Shown here piece by piece: positions 1 through 9,577 of a DNA stretch of 28,226 nt. Position 1 is the stretch's first letter; the number at the start of each line of letters is the position of its first letter. Both the position numbers and the translations under genes were made by a program. Source of the DNA: Balamuthia mandrillaris (lineage: Eukaryota > Discosea > Longamoebia > Balamuthiidae); contig JAVKOQ010000550.1 of NCBI GenBank assembly GCA_031835245.1, positions 1 to 28,226 on the forward strand, given 5' to 3'. The notes beneath the pieces are model-generated. The model ran no database searches. It had not been told where the DNA came from and saw only the letters and a list, made by a program, of their open reading frames with translations.

Positions 1-969
1 TTTTTTCTCCTTTTTACCCTTGTCTTTCTTTTCTTTCTTACCTCCGTCCTTATCTTTGTTCCCTCCTCCAGCTGCTGTTATGACGGCACCGAGGCCCACA
101 GGAGAGGCAGGTGGTGTGTACCGCGGCGAAGAAGAATTAGAAGAGCCGGTGGTAGAAGAGGAATGAGGAGGAGACGATTGGAAAGCAAGGGAGAGAAGAA
201 GTGGCTGATCAAGAACAGCGCCCACTACACTGGCGCCAACACCGGGAGGTGGGCTACCGTGTCCCATTGAAGAGGTGGAGTGCCTTTTCCTGCCCTCTTC
301 CGCCAGCTGCTGTTTGTTGGCATAGTATTCACGACCTTTGATGACGCCCACAGTCTCTCCTCGCCGCCGTTTCTCTTCTTCCTTCTCCTTCTTTTCCTTT
401 TTGTCCTTCTTGTTGGACCCTCCGCCGCCGCTACCTCCAGAAGATTTTTTGCGGAAGCTGCCAAAAGCGTTGGCCGCGGCGCTTCTCGGGCTGCCACCAC
501 TGTTGCTGCTGGTGCGTTTGTGTCCAGGGTCTCCTGGGGAAGAGCCAGAAGCCAGCGCCTCTTCAAGAAGAGCTTCGCCGCCCAGGTAGTTGTAGTCCAA
601 GGAGAGTTGTTGTAACGCAGAGAGGTATCGAAGCGGGGGTGGCACCGCCGTTAGCCTGTTCTTGGTGAGGTGAAGTTCCTGCAAGCTTGTAAGGTGTTTC
701 ATTCCCTCCGGCAGATCTCTCAGCTCGTTCTCGGTGAGGGTGAGGGCCACCAGCCCTTGGAACCTCTCCAAGCCCTCCTGCGGCAGGCTGTTGAGGTGGC
801 ATGCTGTTATGGTCACACGGGAGAGCTTCGGCAGTTGCCCCGTTATGTTTTGCAACAACTTCTCAATCTCCTTCTCGCTACGCTCCTTTTTCTTTCCTTC
901 GATGAGAGCAAAATGGGTTCCCCCTTTGGTCTTTGCCACTTCGATGGCTTTCGACACATTTCCTCCCAT
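1..969 (-). CDS. LRRC57: LRRC57-like leucine-rich-repeat protein, 3' part beyond the window
   Basis: The reading frame is open for 323 codons, from an ATG at 969..967 (two in-frame TAA codons lie just upstream) to the left edge. The protein starts MGGNVSKAIE; glycine at position 2 followed by a small-residue context suggests N-myristoylation and membrane attachment, as in LRRC57 (MGNS...). Residues about 45-130 form leucine-rich repeats, for example VALTLTENELRDLPEGM and LQELHLTKNRLTAVP, and align in order with the first repeats of LRRC57. After about residue 130 the repeats give way to a low-complexity tail rich in Ser, Gly and Lys (KKDKKEKKEK) that continues to the edge. Human LRRC57 is only about 239 residues, so this is either a long insertion between repeats or a different C-terminus. 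Its function is unknown; LRR proteins usually bind other proteins. It shares its 5' region with the plus-strand gene that starts at 1326. The family assignment rests on remembered alignment. Confidence 0.72.
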   Translation of the reverse strand, partial: MGGNVSKAIEVAKTKGGTHFALIEGKKKERSEKEIEKLLQNITGQLPKLSRVTITACHLNSLPQEGLERFQGLVALTLTENELRDLPEGMKHLTSLQELHLTKNRLTAVPPPLRYLSALQQLSLDYNYLGGEALLEEALASGSSPGDPGHKRTSSNSGGSPRSAAANAFGSFRKKSSGGSGGGGSNKKDKKEKKEKEEEKRRRGETVGVIKGREYYANKQQLAEEGRKRHSTSSMGHGSPPPGVGASVVGAVLDQPLLLSLAFQSSPPHSSSTTGSSNSSSPRYTPPASPVGLGAVITAAGGGNKDKDGGKKEKKDKGKKEKK

Positions 970-1325
970 TCTTTATTATTGCCTCCCCTTTCCTTTCGTA
1001 TTCTGTTTGTAGTTTGCTGACAAGTGGGGGAAGCGCCGCCGCCGCCAACTACCTCTTATTTTACCTTTTTTTTTTTTTTTGGGGGGAGGAGTCTCCCCAC
1101 ACGTTCCGCGTAAGTCTTCTTCTTCTTGCCTCCCTTTTTTTTTTTTTGCAGTTGAACGACAACAAGATCGATCAACAACGGGACCCAGGGCGTATGATAA
1201 TTGATTGGTTCCCATCTTCTGTTAATTAATGCCCTTTCTTTATTGCCGCCAGTTTGGGCAAAACACCAAAGAAAGGACAACCAGGGCCCTGGTGAACAAA
1301 GGTTAACAAAGCCTCATCCCCCACT
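970..1325. promoter_or_regulatory. Shared 5' region of two divergent genes
   Basis: A gap of 356 bp separates two start codons pointing away from each other, so it must hold both promoters and 5' UTRs. It contains two long T tracts (about 1064-1080, followed by a run of G, and about 1134-1147). I see no clear TATA box or other defined element. Confidence 0.5.
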
Positions 1326-2239
1326 ATGTCGCTTCACTCTCTTGTTATTATCTCCCCCAATGATGACATACTGTTTTCCAGAGTTATCCCCGAAGAGGAT
1401 ACGTAAGCCTGCGCCTCGCATTCTTTTTTTTTAAAAGAAATATTTGCTACAGCGTCTCACTGCCCATGCCATTTCCTTTCTCTCTTTTCAGAGACAGTTG
1501 GCATCAAGAACTCTATCGCATTTGGTTGGAGGAATTTAACAAAGCTCGTTCAGATAGAGCGGTCGTTGCCACTTTGCGGTGAGTTACGTTCGTTGGAGTG
1601 AGAGGAGAGAGCAGAATTCTGACTAAACAAAAACTTTCAGAGAGACAAACATCGTATTTGCCACAGTGGGAGAGCTTTCATTCTTCATTTCAGGGAAGGA
1701 AGACATGGACGAGCTAGCACGTGCGTTTTTTTTGTCTTTTGAAGCCTGCTGTAAACTCACGAAACAGTTTCTTTCTTCTTTTGCATGTTTTGGCTGGTTG
1801 TCTGCTAAATAAAATTGACTTATTGGGCCTGTCAGTGGAGGGCCTATTAAACTTTATGGTCATGCTGTTACGTGAAATTACAAAAAGTACTGATTTAGAA
1901 GAGAAGGTCTTCTCTGAAAAGTTTGCAAAGATTTCACAGGCCATCGACGAAGTGTTTGCTTTGGTACATTCTTCTCCTCCTGCAATGTTCCACTGCCACT
2001 CTGCCCTATCCTATTTGCTAACTAAACAAACCTACATGAACTGGGATGTAAACTAGAATGGTATGGTGGAACAGTTGAACATAGCGTGGATTTTGGGAAT
2101 GGAGTCTATGAATCCAGAAGAGTCTAGGGTCAGGGCCATGAAAGAGGGGATGAAAAGAGTGGCTCCACCTGCCCCTACCATTCCATTTAAACTTCATGAC
2201 TTCTCCAAGGAAGGCAGAAAGAGCTGGGGCATGGTCTGA
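1326..2239 (+). CDS. Longin-like small subunit of a coat/adaptor complex (sigma/zeta type, possibly TSPOON)
   Basis: Five exons: 1326-1402, 1492-1578, 1641-1720, 1836-1963 and 2057-2239. All introns are GT-AG and the phases are consistent, giving 184 aa. The protein opens MSLHSLVIISPNDDILFSRV, the strand-rich start of a longin fold. It continues with TNIVFATVGELSFFISGKED and then a helical part (FAKISQAIDEVFALNGMVEQ). This order (LVII..., then a central FATVGELSFFI strand, then L..FMVMLLREIT and an AIDE helix with NG) resembles zeta-COP (VVYKSSIDLYFYVIG ... FLAVDEIVDGG) and the AP sigma chains. Such subunits sit in the core of heterotetrameric coats that sort membrane cargo. Sequence identity is too low for me to say whether it is zeta-COP, an AP sigma or the TSET subunit TSPOON. 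The C-terminus is an extra tail containing APPAPTIPFKLHDF. The gene model is firmer than the name. Confidence 0.6.
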
Positions 2240-3384
2240 GTTTGTGATTCACTGATCAACTCTCCTAATTGGAAATCTCTTTCTCTTTTTCTCTCTCTCT
2301 CTCTCTTGGTTGAGTAAGTTTGATTACACGATAACACTACTATTCTCATGTATTCTCTTCTTTTCTCCTCTATCTCTTGCTTTTTTAGGGTTATCAAGTC
2401 CATTCTGGGATTATTTTTGTGAGAGCCCAGGTGTTAATTGGTTTGCACTAGTTCACTTAACTGATTTTGTTGAGAAAGGCTAGTGCCTGTGTTATGATTG
2501 GTAATCATCTGGCCAATGTCCTATCATCTCTGAACGACTCCCACCCTTCTTCTCCCAGGTGCTTGACTAGTGCTCAGAGAGTTTTATCCTGAAGCCCTGC
2601 AAGGTGGGCACAACTATTGAGGACTTATTATTTGAGAGTGCACTGTGCTTCAAACAAAATAATTTGCTCCTTTTCCAGTATTACTTAGTACTAGTTCAAA
2701 GACTTGTTAACTTGACTGAAAGAACAACACAACACTCCAAGAGTTCATAGATCTATTGCTATTTGCCATCCATAAGCCCAAAGTGCAGCTAAGGCCCATG
2801 TCATGCTTGCCAAGTCTGCCCTTGAGAAGCTGGTCTTTGATTAGAGCTACTGGTCCACCTTCTGGCTGCCTGTTTTTGTGATCACATTGTGTGAACTACT
2901 ATCATGAGAGTAGATAAAAGAGATGTATAAGAGATAAGAGATTTTCCTGCTTTCCTTTTAAAAGAAAACTACAAGAATGAGAATTTTTTTAAAAACCAGG
3001 TAATAATGATGGAAAGTCTTGCAATAGTTAGGGTCACCTGGCTGATTCTCATCTCATAGGCTCGTGTTGTCATAAAGGCATCTCAATTCTCATCTTAGTG
3101 GTGGTAGTCATGGAATACATCAGGTAGGACATCATTGTTCTTTTCAATTGTATTTATGCCATTGTATTTGAAGATTACTGAGGAAGTTGATTTTTTTTTC
3201 CACACTAGAAGGTTTTTATTACTGAAAGGAGATTGCTGCCATTGTCTTTGCTAGGTTTGTTGGGTTTGCATGATAGTATGTTTTCCATGAGCTTCGTGGT
3301 AATATGGATGTTGAAGATAAGAGAAGGTCATCACTTTTTCCATGTGTATCCACTAATCAAAAATAGGCAACTCCAACATTTCAG
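2240..3384. other. Gene-poor spacer, no gene seen
   Basis: About 1.1 kb after the adaptor-like gene shows no supported coding frame on either strand. It holds a CT microsatellite near its start and moderately AT-rich unique sequence. A faint continuation of the integrase fossil may extend into about 3200-3384, but I cannot align it with confidence. It may contain decayed transposon sequence. Confidence 0.5.
2281..2306 (+). repeat. CT microsatellite
   Basis: A pyrimidine run, mainly (CT)n, begins about 40 bp after the stop codon of the adaptor-like gene and probably lies in its 3' UTR. Pyrimidines are on the sense strand. Confidence 0.85.
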
Positions 3385-3815
3385 GAGCATGGATTTGGTG
3401 AGCTTGACATGGCTTTCTGCAGCTCCGTTGGCTCATGGGTGATACAAAGAAATGAACCAGTGATCAAAACTTGCCTGGTCATATACTACAGATATGATTT
3501 TGTTGACAAATTCAGTGCCATTGTTAGACTGGACGATTTTGGGGAAGCTAAGTTCGCAGATGATCTTGACAAACTCACAGGAGACTTCTTCCACGGATTT
3601 GTCCTTGAGAGGGCGGACAACCATAAAACATGTGGTGATGTCTGTAATGATGAAGATGTATTGATAGCCCATGAAGTTTGTTTGCAAGGGGCCAGTAAGG
3701 TCGATGGTAACATGCTCAAAAGGAAAGGTCGCATGTATTGACTTGAGAGGGTCAGTACACCATTCCCAAGATTTATAACTTGGTCTGGAGGTGATGGGAC
3801 AAGTATTGTTGAAAA
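3385..3815 (-). mobile_element. Ty3/gypsy integrase fossil
   Basis: Read on the minus strand, this piece shows the integrase core of a Ty3/gypsy element. It has a C-rich lead followed by FEHVTIDLTGPL, GYQYIFIITD and then TEFVNK, which match the spacing around the first two catalytic aspartates. It is broken, with a small number of visible breaks, and it has no LTR or other pol parts beside it. It covers the same domain as the larger gypsy element at 4587-8957 but differs from it at most positions, so it comes from a separate and apparently older insertion of another lineage. Confidence 0.75.
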
Positions 3816-4586
3816 GAAAGCCAAGAGGATGAGGGCCTTAACTCGAGTGGCCAAGGAGGAGTATTCAGCTGAAGGAGAAAGAGGAACAAGAGCATGGCTA
3901 TGGCATAACTTCTTGACAAATGGAAGATGTGTGGTTGGACAACAACGGAGCTTAGTGATTACCAACCCAAGGAAAGAACGTTTGATGAATGCTATTCATT
4001 GTGGTATACTGCCCATTGGAAAAAAGTGGGGAGCCATCCAGCAGTCTGAGAAGGATAGTATGTGCCCTGCATGTGATGCTGAGGAAGAAACAGCAGACCA
4101 CTTCCTGTTAAGGTGTCCAAATCTTTGGGAAGATCGATTTAGTGTGGACAATGGAAATGAAGAACAAGTCAGAAAGCTGATTATAGAAGACTGTACAACA
4201 AAGCTCCTGTCAAGTGGAAAGAAATGCAACAGAGCTCAAGAGATGGAACAATGTAAGCAAAGTTGTAAACGAGTCTGGAGATTATGGGCAGCAAGAGCAA
4301 GTTGGAAGTATGGAAGTTCTTCTGCATTTTATCAATCTTTGGAAGTATTGTAATAGCAAGGAATAGAGAAGAAAGGAAAGGGAAAGAAAAGGATAGCTAG
4401 ATGATACAAAGTTAGTCTGAAATCTCATTCAACACCTTTCACTTGTGAATTTGAATAACAATTGGGAAGGCATTGAGGATGAGGGAGTAAGAGAAGTAAG
4501 AGTACACTATGTATGTACAATGCTTACTTTTTATGTATAGATTGGTGTTGCTCTCAGAGCAAATAAACTTTATTACTACTACTACG
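3816..4586 (+). mobile_element. LINE tail, copy 1 (5'-truncated non-LTR retrotransposon)
   Basis: An open frame at 3829-4353 (174 codons) encodes the C-terminal end of a LINE ORF2. It contains LPIGKKWG followed by the zinc-binding pattern CPACDAEEETADHFLLRC (C-x2-C-x8-H-x4-C), the reverse-transcriptase C-terminal zinc finger of non-LTR elements. No reverse-transcriptase or endonuclease part precedes it, which fits 5' truncation at insertion. After the stop come about 230 bp of 3' UTR with an AATAAA at about 4562 and a short TACTAC tail (about 4571-4586). The tail abuts gypsy sequence directly. The left boundary with the integrase fossil is uncertain by about 30 bp. A close copy lies at 8955-9577. 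Confidence 0.78.
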
Positions 4587-7500
4587 CTTGATACCAAGTA
4601 GAGTCGACAGCTCATTGTTGAGTTTGTTGACGAACTCTTTCCCTTGATCAGACAGAAGCTCCTTAGGGAGGTCCGTGCTCGTGAAGATCTCAAGTAAGGC
4701 CTTCGCCACTTCCTTAGCTTGTTTCGTCTTCAATGGACGAATGTCCGGCCAACGCGTGAAGGCGTCGATGGTGACCAAGGCGTATCGGTACCCTTCGGCC
4801 GTCAAGGGCAACTCACCGATCAGGTCCATGCAGACCAACTCGCCTGGCTCATTAGCAATGATGTGACCCAACGGCCCGTCGGCTTTCTTCCATGGAGCCT
4901 TCGCCTCCTGGCATTCCACACAGCCCTTGACCCAACGTTCCACATCTTTGTGAATTCCAGGCCACCAGTACTGCGTGATGAGACAGGAGTACATCTTCGT
5001 AAGGCTGAAATGCCCACCCGTAGGAACATCGTGGAACTGACGAAGTATCTTGTTCCTAAGCTCCTTGGGCATGATTTGTTGGACGGTAGCTTGTTTGACC
5101 TTGGCTTTATCAGGCCAAATCGCGTGTAATAAATGTCCGTCTTGAAGGAAGCACTGCTCCATGAGCGCCAACTGACAGGGTGTCTTGCGTTGACATGCCT
5201 CCTCGTTGCCTTCAATGGCTTTGATGATCCATGAAAATTCATCATCAATATGCAGCAGCTCAAGCCATGAGTCGGAATCCAACTCCTTATCCGGTAAAAC
5301 CTGCGGGGAGCCATTTTCTTGTGACTGTATCCCACGGTTGTCTTCGTCGTCTGACTGGCTGCCTTCCTCTCCGTCTGCAAAAGTAACCTGCTTGCAGTTC
5401 TTCAGACAAGTAACAGTGTTGACTGCACCGAGAGCGAACGGTTCACGGCTGAGACTATCGGCATTGGAATGTTCCTTCCCTGGTCGGTGGGTAACTTGGA
5501 CATGGCCGAATTCCTGCAGCTTGGCAATCCACCTCGCCAACTTGCCCGAAGGGTTCTTCTGGGAGAACAGCCATTGCAGAGCTGAATGGTCAGTAACGAC
5601 ACATTCTAACTGCTGAAGAACATAATGTCTCCAATGCTGTAGGAAGAAGACAACGGCGTAAGCCTCCTTCTCCGTGGCGCTCCAATTGAGCTGCGGACCG
5701 GAAAGCTTCTTGCTACCGTAGGCTACAACATGGTATAGCCCATCCTCTCCTTTCTGCTCCAGAGTTCCCCCGATGGCGTAATCGCTGGCATCACAGCAGA
5801 TCCGAAAGTCCTTTTCAGCATCAGGGTAGGCAAGGACAGGAGAACTGGTCAGAGCCTCCTTTATCCCTTGGAAAGCCTTTTCCTGCTCGTCGCTCCACAC
5901 GAACTTCGTTTTGGGGCTCGTGAGGTCGGTGAGGGGCTTCACCATCTCGGCGAGATGATGGATAAACTTGCGATAGTAGTTTGCAAGTCCAAGGAAGCTT
6001 TGTAGTTGCTTCCTGGTGGTAGGGCGTGGGCAATCTTGCACCGCTTTGACCTTGCTCTGTACTGGGCTAATTCCATCGCTAGACACCATGTGTCCAAGGT
6101 ACTCCATCGTCTCCTTCACGAAGGCGCATTTGTTGACCTTCACGTAGAGTCGATACTCACGGAGACGCTCAAAGACCTTGCGTAAGTGAACGAGGTGGTC
6201 CTCAAATGTCTTAGAAAAAACGATGAGGTCGTCAATATGACACCAAGAAAACTTCCGCTTGAATTCGCCGAAGATCTCGTCCATTCCTCGTTGGAACGTA
6301 GCCGGAGCGTTAGTAGGTCCGAAGGGCATAACCACAGGCTCAAACTGACCGGATTTCGTAACGAAGGCACACATATTTGCGGTACGTTCCTCCATAAGGA
6401 AGTGCCAATAACCGCACGCTAAGTCGAATTTGGATCGGAACTTGGAGCCGTGGAGGCAATTCAGTCCGTCCTCAACGTTAGGCATTGGGTAGGAATCCTT
6501 CACCGTACGTTTGTTTAGCTCTCTGTAGTCGATACAGAATCGTGGCTTTCCGTCCTTCTTGATGACGATGATCACAGGGTGTGCCCATTCGCTGACAGAT
6601 TTGCGAATGACGCCCATAAGTAGCATGTCGTCCGTGGCAGCGTCGATGGTCTCCTGAACCTTGGCGCTGACCTTGTGAGGCTTCACACGGATGGGGGTAT
6701 AATCCGTTAGGACTATCTTGTGGGGTGGAAGTTTGACACTTCCCGGCTCAGGAAGCTTGTAGCAGAAGACGTCCTTGTATTCAAGGGCCAGCTCTAGAAG
6801 CCGTGCTTTCTGCCCGATATCCAGGTCCGCGTCGTTCACGAGCTCTCTCAAGCCCGTCATTACCTCTTCCTCGGTAGGAAGCTCCACCGGGTAGATAACG
6901 TCCACGACATCTTGGGTCTCCTTTGTGACTGAGGTGCACACTCGGTCATCATCAGAGTCACCAGACGAACCGTCCACAGGTTTGCTCTCAGCGAGAAGTA
7001 ACCAGTGTCGTCGTGCTTCCAAAATATCCCAGCCAATAAGAAGATCGTGCGGCATCGGATCATCCTCTGCCAAGACAGCAACGGTTGCCTTGACGTTCTC
7101 GCGAGTAGGCGTCCGAAAACGAAGAGTGACGTAACCCTTCGGCTTCACTTCATGGCCAGTAGCACTTCTCCACATATCCCCGTTATGTAGGCTACTAATT
7201 TTCACTCCTTTGGGTAGAAGTGTTTGTCGGACGAAGCTATCGGTGGCACAGGAGTCCAGCGCGGCCTCGATTGTCCTTCCTCCGGAGATCTTCATATACA
7301 TCCTCGGTAGACAACGCGCGTTCTTGACGACAATATTCGTCGATCCTGTCCTTCCACCAGCACTGTCCTTCTGGGCCGGCGCCTGGCTTTGGCTTCCAGA
7401 CTTGCCCTTTGTGTCCCGCAAAGCACCGCCAAAAGTATCCTTCTTCTTGCTTTGGTCGACACGTTTCTTTTCCGAGCACTCTCTTGTCCAGTGCTCTCTC

Positions 7501-7604
7501 GACTTGCAGTTGTAGCAAAAGGGTCGTTTCTTCTTCCCATCATTGCCCGAACTGCTGTCGTTGTTGTTCTTTTCTCGTCGGGAGCTCCTTGACCGATGGT
7601 CCAA
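4587..7604 (-). CDS. pol: Ty3/gypsy pol (zinc knuckle, protease, RT, RNase H, partial integrase)
   Basis: A long open frame reads from within the end of gag to the LINE junction. Parts in order: a CCHC knuckle (CYNCKSREHWTREC, about residues 30-43), an aspartic protease region (about 105-200), reverse transcriptase (FCIDYRELNKRT, VMPFGPTNAPATFQRGMDEI, then the DD box in HIDDLIVFSKT, about 330-520), RNase H (RICCDASDYAIGG through VVTDHSALQWLFSQKN, about 590-710), an HHCC-type integrase zinc region (about 860-910) and the start of the integrase core (GYRYALVTIDAFTRW, LLSDQGKEFVNKLNN). It overlaps gag by 65 bp in another frame; this family commonly uses ribosomal frameshifting at that place. Treated here as a fossil of a mobile element and not a host gene. 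Confidence 0.88.
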
Positions 7605-8760
7605 AGCTCTTCTTCGCGTGCCGTCGTCCTTCCCAGTCTCTCGCGAGGTTCAGGGCATCAGCCATATTAGCAATGTCCTCCCGCTGAAGGAATTTCTCCT
7701 TCAGGTCCGGAACAGCTCCTGCGACGAACTTCTCCAAGACCTGAGTCTCGCTGAAATCCGTGAGGAAAGCCTCTCGCAGCGCTGTTCGCACTCGCAAGTT
7801 CCAAGCGTCCACAGACTCATCAACGTTCATCCGAAGATTTCCAAGCGTCATGATCTTAGCAGTCGCTCGGTCACGATGCCGGAAGCAGTTGAGAAGCTGT
7901 GTTTTCGCTTCCGTGGGGGTTAGTAGGACGCCACCTTTCGTTCGTTCTTGCTCGAGGAAGCGGCGAACGACGTCAGCGTTATCGCGAAGTTGTCCTTCAA
8001 AGTGAAGGATATAATCCTGATGACTCCAGCCAGCGGCGGTCGCATAGCGGTCGAACGAGGTCAAAAAGATGTTTGGGTCCTCATTTGGCTTGCCATGGAA
8101 GGTCGGCAGCGTTTCTGCGGTAAGCAGACTCTGCGTCAGCCGAACATCGCCCAAGCTGTCACCAAGGTTTTTGGCCGTGTGTCGTCGAAAATCTTGACGG
8201 CGGGCCGTGAGATTAAGAGTTTTTCTCTTCTCCTTCTCCTTTTCTTCCTCCTCTTCGCTTGTAGACGAAGAGCTGGACCCAGAGCCGAGACCGTCATCCT
8301 TCTGTCCTTTGTCCGCAAGTTGGGCCTTGAGAAGATTTTGCAGTCGAGAGATCGAGTCGTTAAGAGCTGCAAGAGCTACATCGTTGCTTTTTCTTGCTAG
8401 TTTAACGTCGTTAGAGAGCACATCTGCAAAGGTTTCCAACTTTTGATCAAGATGGTCGATGCGGTCAGACAAAGAAGAAGCGCCGCTAGCCTGCTTGACC
8501 CAGAGCTTGTCATGGTCCGCTTGGCTTGCGCGAAGCTCAGAGAGGGCCTGGTCTATGGCGTCTAGCCTGTCCGTTGGAAGAGTTGTAGTAGTAGGGGAGG
8601 GAGTGTCGGAAGCTGGAGGGATAGCACCACCGGAAAGTGGACCGCTCTGGGTACCAGAAGAAGGTGTTGTACCTGTCTGCGGCGAAGTTCCTGACATTGT
8701 GTCACCGAACACTGCTACAAAAGCGCTCCAAGTTTCCTCCGAAAAACCCCGAGTATCCAA
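7540..8760 (-). CDS. gag: Ty3/gypsy gag
   Basis: An open frame of 406 codons directly follows the LTR and primer-binding site on the minus strand. The N-terminal third is Ser/Thr/Pro-rich low complexity with a predicted coiled stretch (residues about 65-150), followed by an acidic run (STSEEEEEKEKEKRK). The second half matches the retrotransposon gag capsid pattern: DPNIFLTSFDRYATAAGW, LHFEGQLRDNADVVRRFLEQ, then NLRMNVDESVDAWNLRVR and EKFVAGAVPDLKEKF. In living elements gag forms the particle core. The zinc knuckle is read in the pol frame. Part of a broken element. Confidence 0.82.
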   Translation of the reverse strand: MDTRGFSEETWSAFVAVFGDTMSGTSPQTGTTPSSGTQSGPLSGGAIPPASDTPSPTTTTLPTDRLDAIDQALSELRASQADHDKLWVKQASGASSLSDRIDHLDQKLETFADVLSNDVKLARKSNDVALAALNDSISRLQNLLKAQLADKGQKDDGLGSGSSSSSTSEEEEEKEKEKRKTLNLTARRQDFRRHTAKNLGDSLGDVRLTQSLLTAETLPTFHGKPNEDPNIFLTSFDRYATAAGWSHQDYILHFEGQLRDNADVVRRFLEQERTKGGVLLTPTEAKTQLLNCFRHRDRATAKIMTLGNLRMNVDESVDAWNLRVRTALREAFLTDFSETQVLEKFVAGAVPDLKEKFLQREDIANMADALNLARDWEGRRHAKKSFGPSVKELPTRKEQQRQQFGQ

Positions 8761-8802
8761 AATAGGTTAATTACCCGAAAACCGAACTTACCAAGAAAAA
8801 AG

Positions 8803-8818
8803 TAAGCCGATGTCGCCA
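8803..8818 (-). other. Probable tRNA primer-binding site of the gypsy element
   Basis: On the element strand, two bases after the LTR end, the sequence reads TGGCGACATCGGC. It starts with TGG, the complement of a tRNA CCA end, at the expected position for minus-strand priming. The matching tRNA was not identified. Confidence 0.55.
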
Positions 8819-8820
8819 AG

Positions 8821-8957
8821 TGTGATAAGGCCGGTAGGGGAACAACCTAACGGACACCAACTCGATGGACGTAGGGAAAAGACCTTTAATAAAATGAATA
8901 GAAGAGATATATATACAAGGAGAGATAGGGATAGGTATTATGGGAGAGTGGTATACA
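8821..8957 (-). repeat. Single LTR of the gypsy element
   Basis: On the element strand this roughly 137 bp segment begins TGTATACC and ends TTATCACA, so it has the usual TG...CA ends. A TATATATA run in its middle could be a promoter element. It is placed between the primer-binding site and LINE copy 2. With no partner LTR in the window its limits rest on these ends and on the point where LINE homology starts. Confidence 0.6.
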
Positions 8958-9577
8958 AGAGCATGGCTATGGCATAACTTCTTGACAAATGGAAGATGTT
9001 TGGTTGGACAACAATGGAGCTTAGTGATTATCAACCCAAGGAAAGAACATTTGATGAATGCTATTCGTTGTGGTGGACTGCCCATTGGAAAAAAGTGGGG
9101 AGCCATTCAGCAGTCTGAGGAGGATAGCAAGTGCCCTGCATGTGATGCTGAGGAAGAAACAGCAGAACACTTTCTGTTAAGGTGTCCTAACCTTTGGGAA
9201 GATCACTTTAGAATCTGGAGTGTGGACAATGGAAATGAAGAACAAGTCAGAAAGCTGATTATAGAAGACTGTACAACAAAGCTCCTGTCAAGTGGAAAGA
9301 AATGCAACAGAGCTCAAGAGATGGAACAATGTAAGCAAAGTTGTAAACGAGTCTGGAGATTATGGGCAGCAAGAGCAAGTTGGAAGCATGGAAGTTCTTC
9401 TGCATTTTATCAATCTTTGGAAGTAATGTAATAGCAAGGAATAGAGAAGAAAGGACAGGGAAAGAAAAGAATAGCTAGATGATACAAAGTTAATCCGAAA
9501 TCTCATTCAACACCTTTCACTTGTGCATTTGAATAACAATTGGGAAAACATTGAGGATGAGGGCGTAAGAGAAGTAA
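8955..9577 (+). mobile_element. LINE tail, copy 2
   Basis: This is a near-copy of LINE copy 1 in the same orientation. It has the same C-terminal zinc pattern (CPACDAEEETAEHFLLRC), the same stop region and most of the same 3' UTR. About 170 bp in the middle (from AGTGTGGACAATGG on) are identical to copy 1; the first 260 bp carry about 15 substitutions and one short indel. Homology stops at AGAAGTAAG in both; copy 2 then runs into an A-rich stretch and copy 1 continues for about 85 bp. The 5' side is the gypsy LTR, with three shared bases (ACA) at the junction. Confidence 0.8.

Larger units (their letters stand above)
4587..8957 (-). mobile_element. Broken Ty3/gypsy LTR retrotransposon
   Basis: The element runs on the minus strand: LTR (8821-8957), primer-binding site, gag (7540-8760), then pol with zinc knuckle, protease, reverse transcriptase, RNase H and integrase in that order, which is the Ty3/gypsy order. 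It ends inside the integrase part, where it meets the tail of LINE copy 1, and no second LTR is seen, so it is broken and cannot be whole. The gag and pol frames that remain look well preserved, so it is probably fairly young. Its codon use is GC-richer than the LINE sequence around it. The LTR end meets LINE copy 2, which suggests insertion into that LINE. Confidence 0.88.

Noticed and set aside
8771-9106. Minus-strand frame over the LTR and LINE copy 2
   Set aside because: It is antisense to the LINE frame and has no matching domain.
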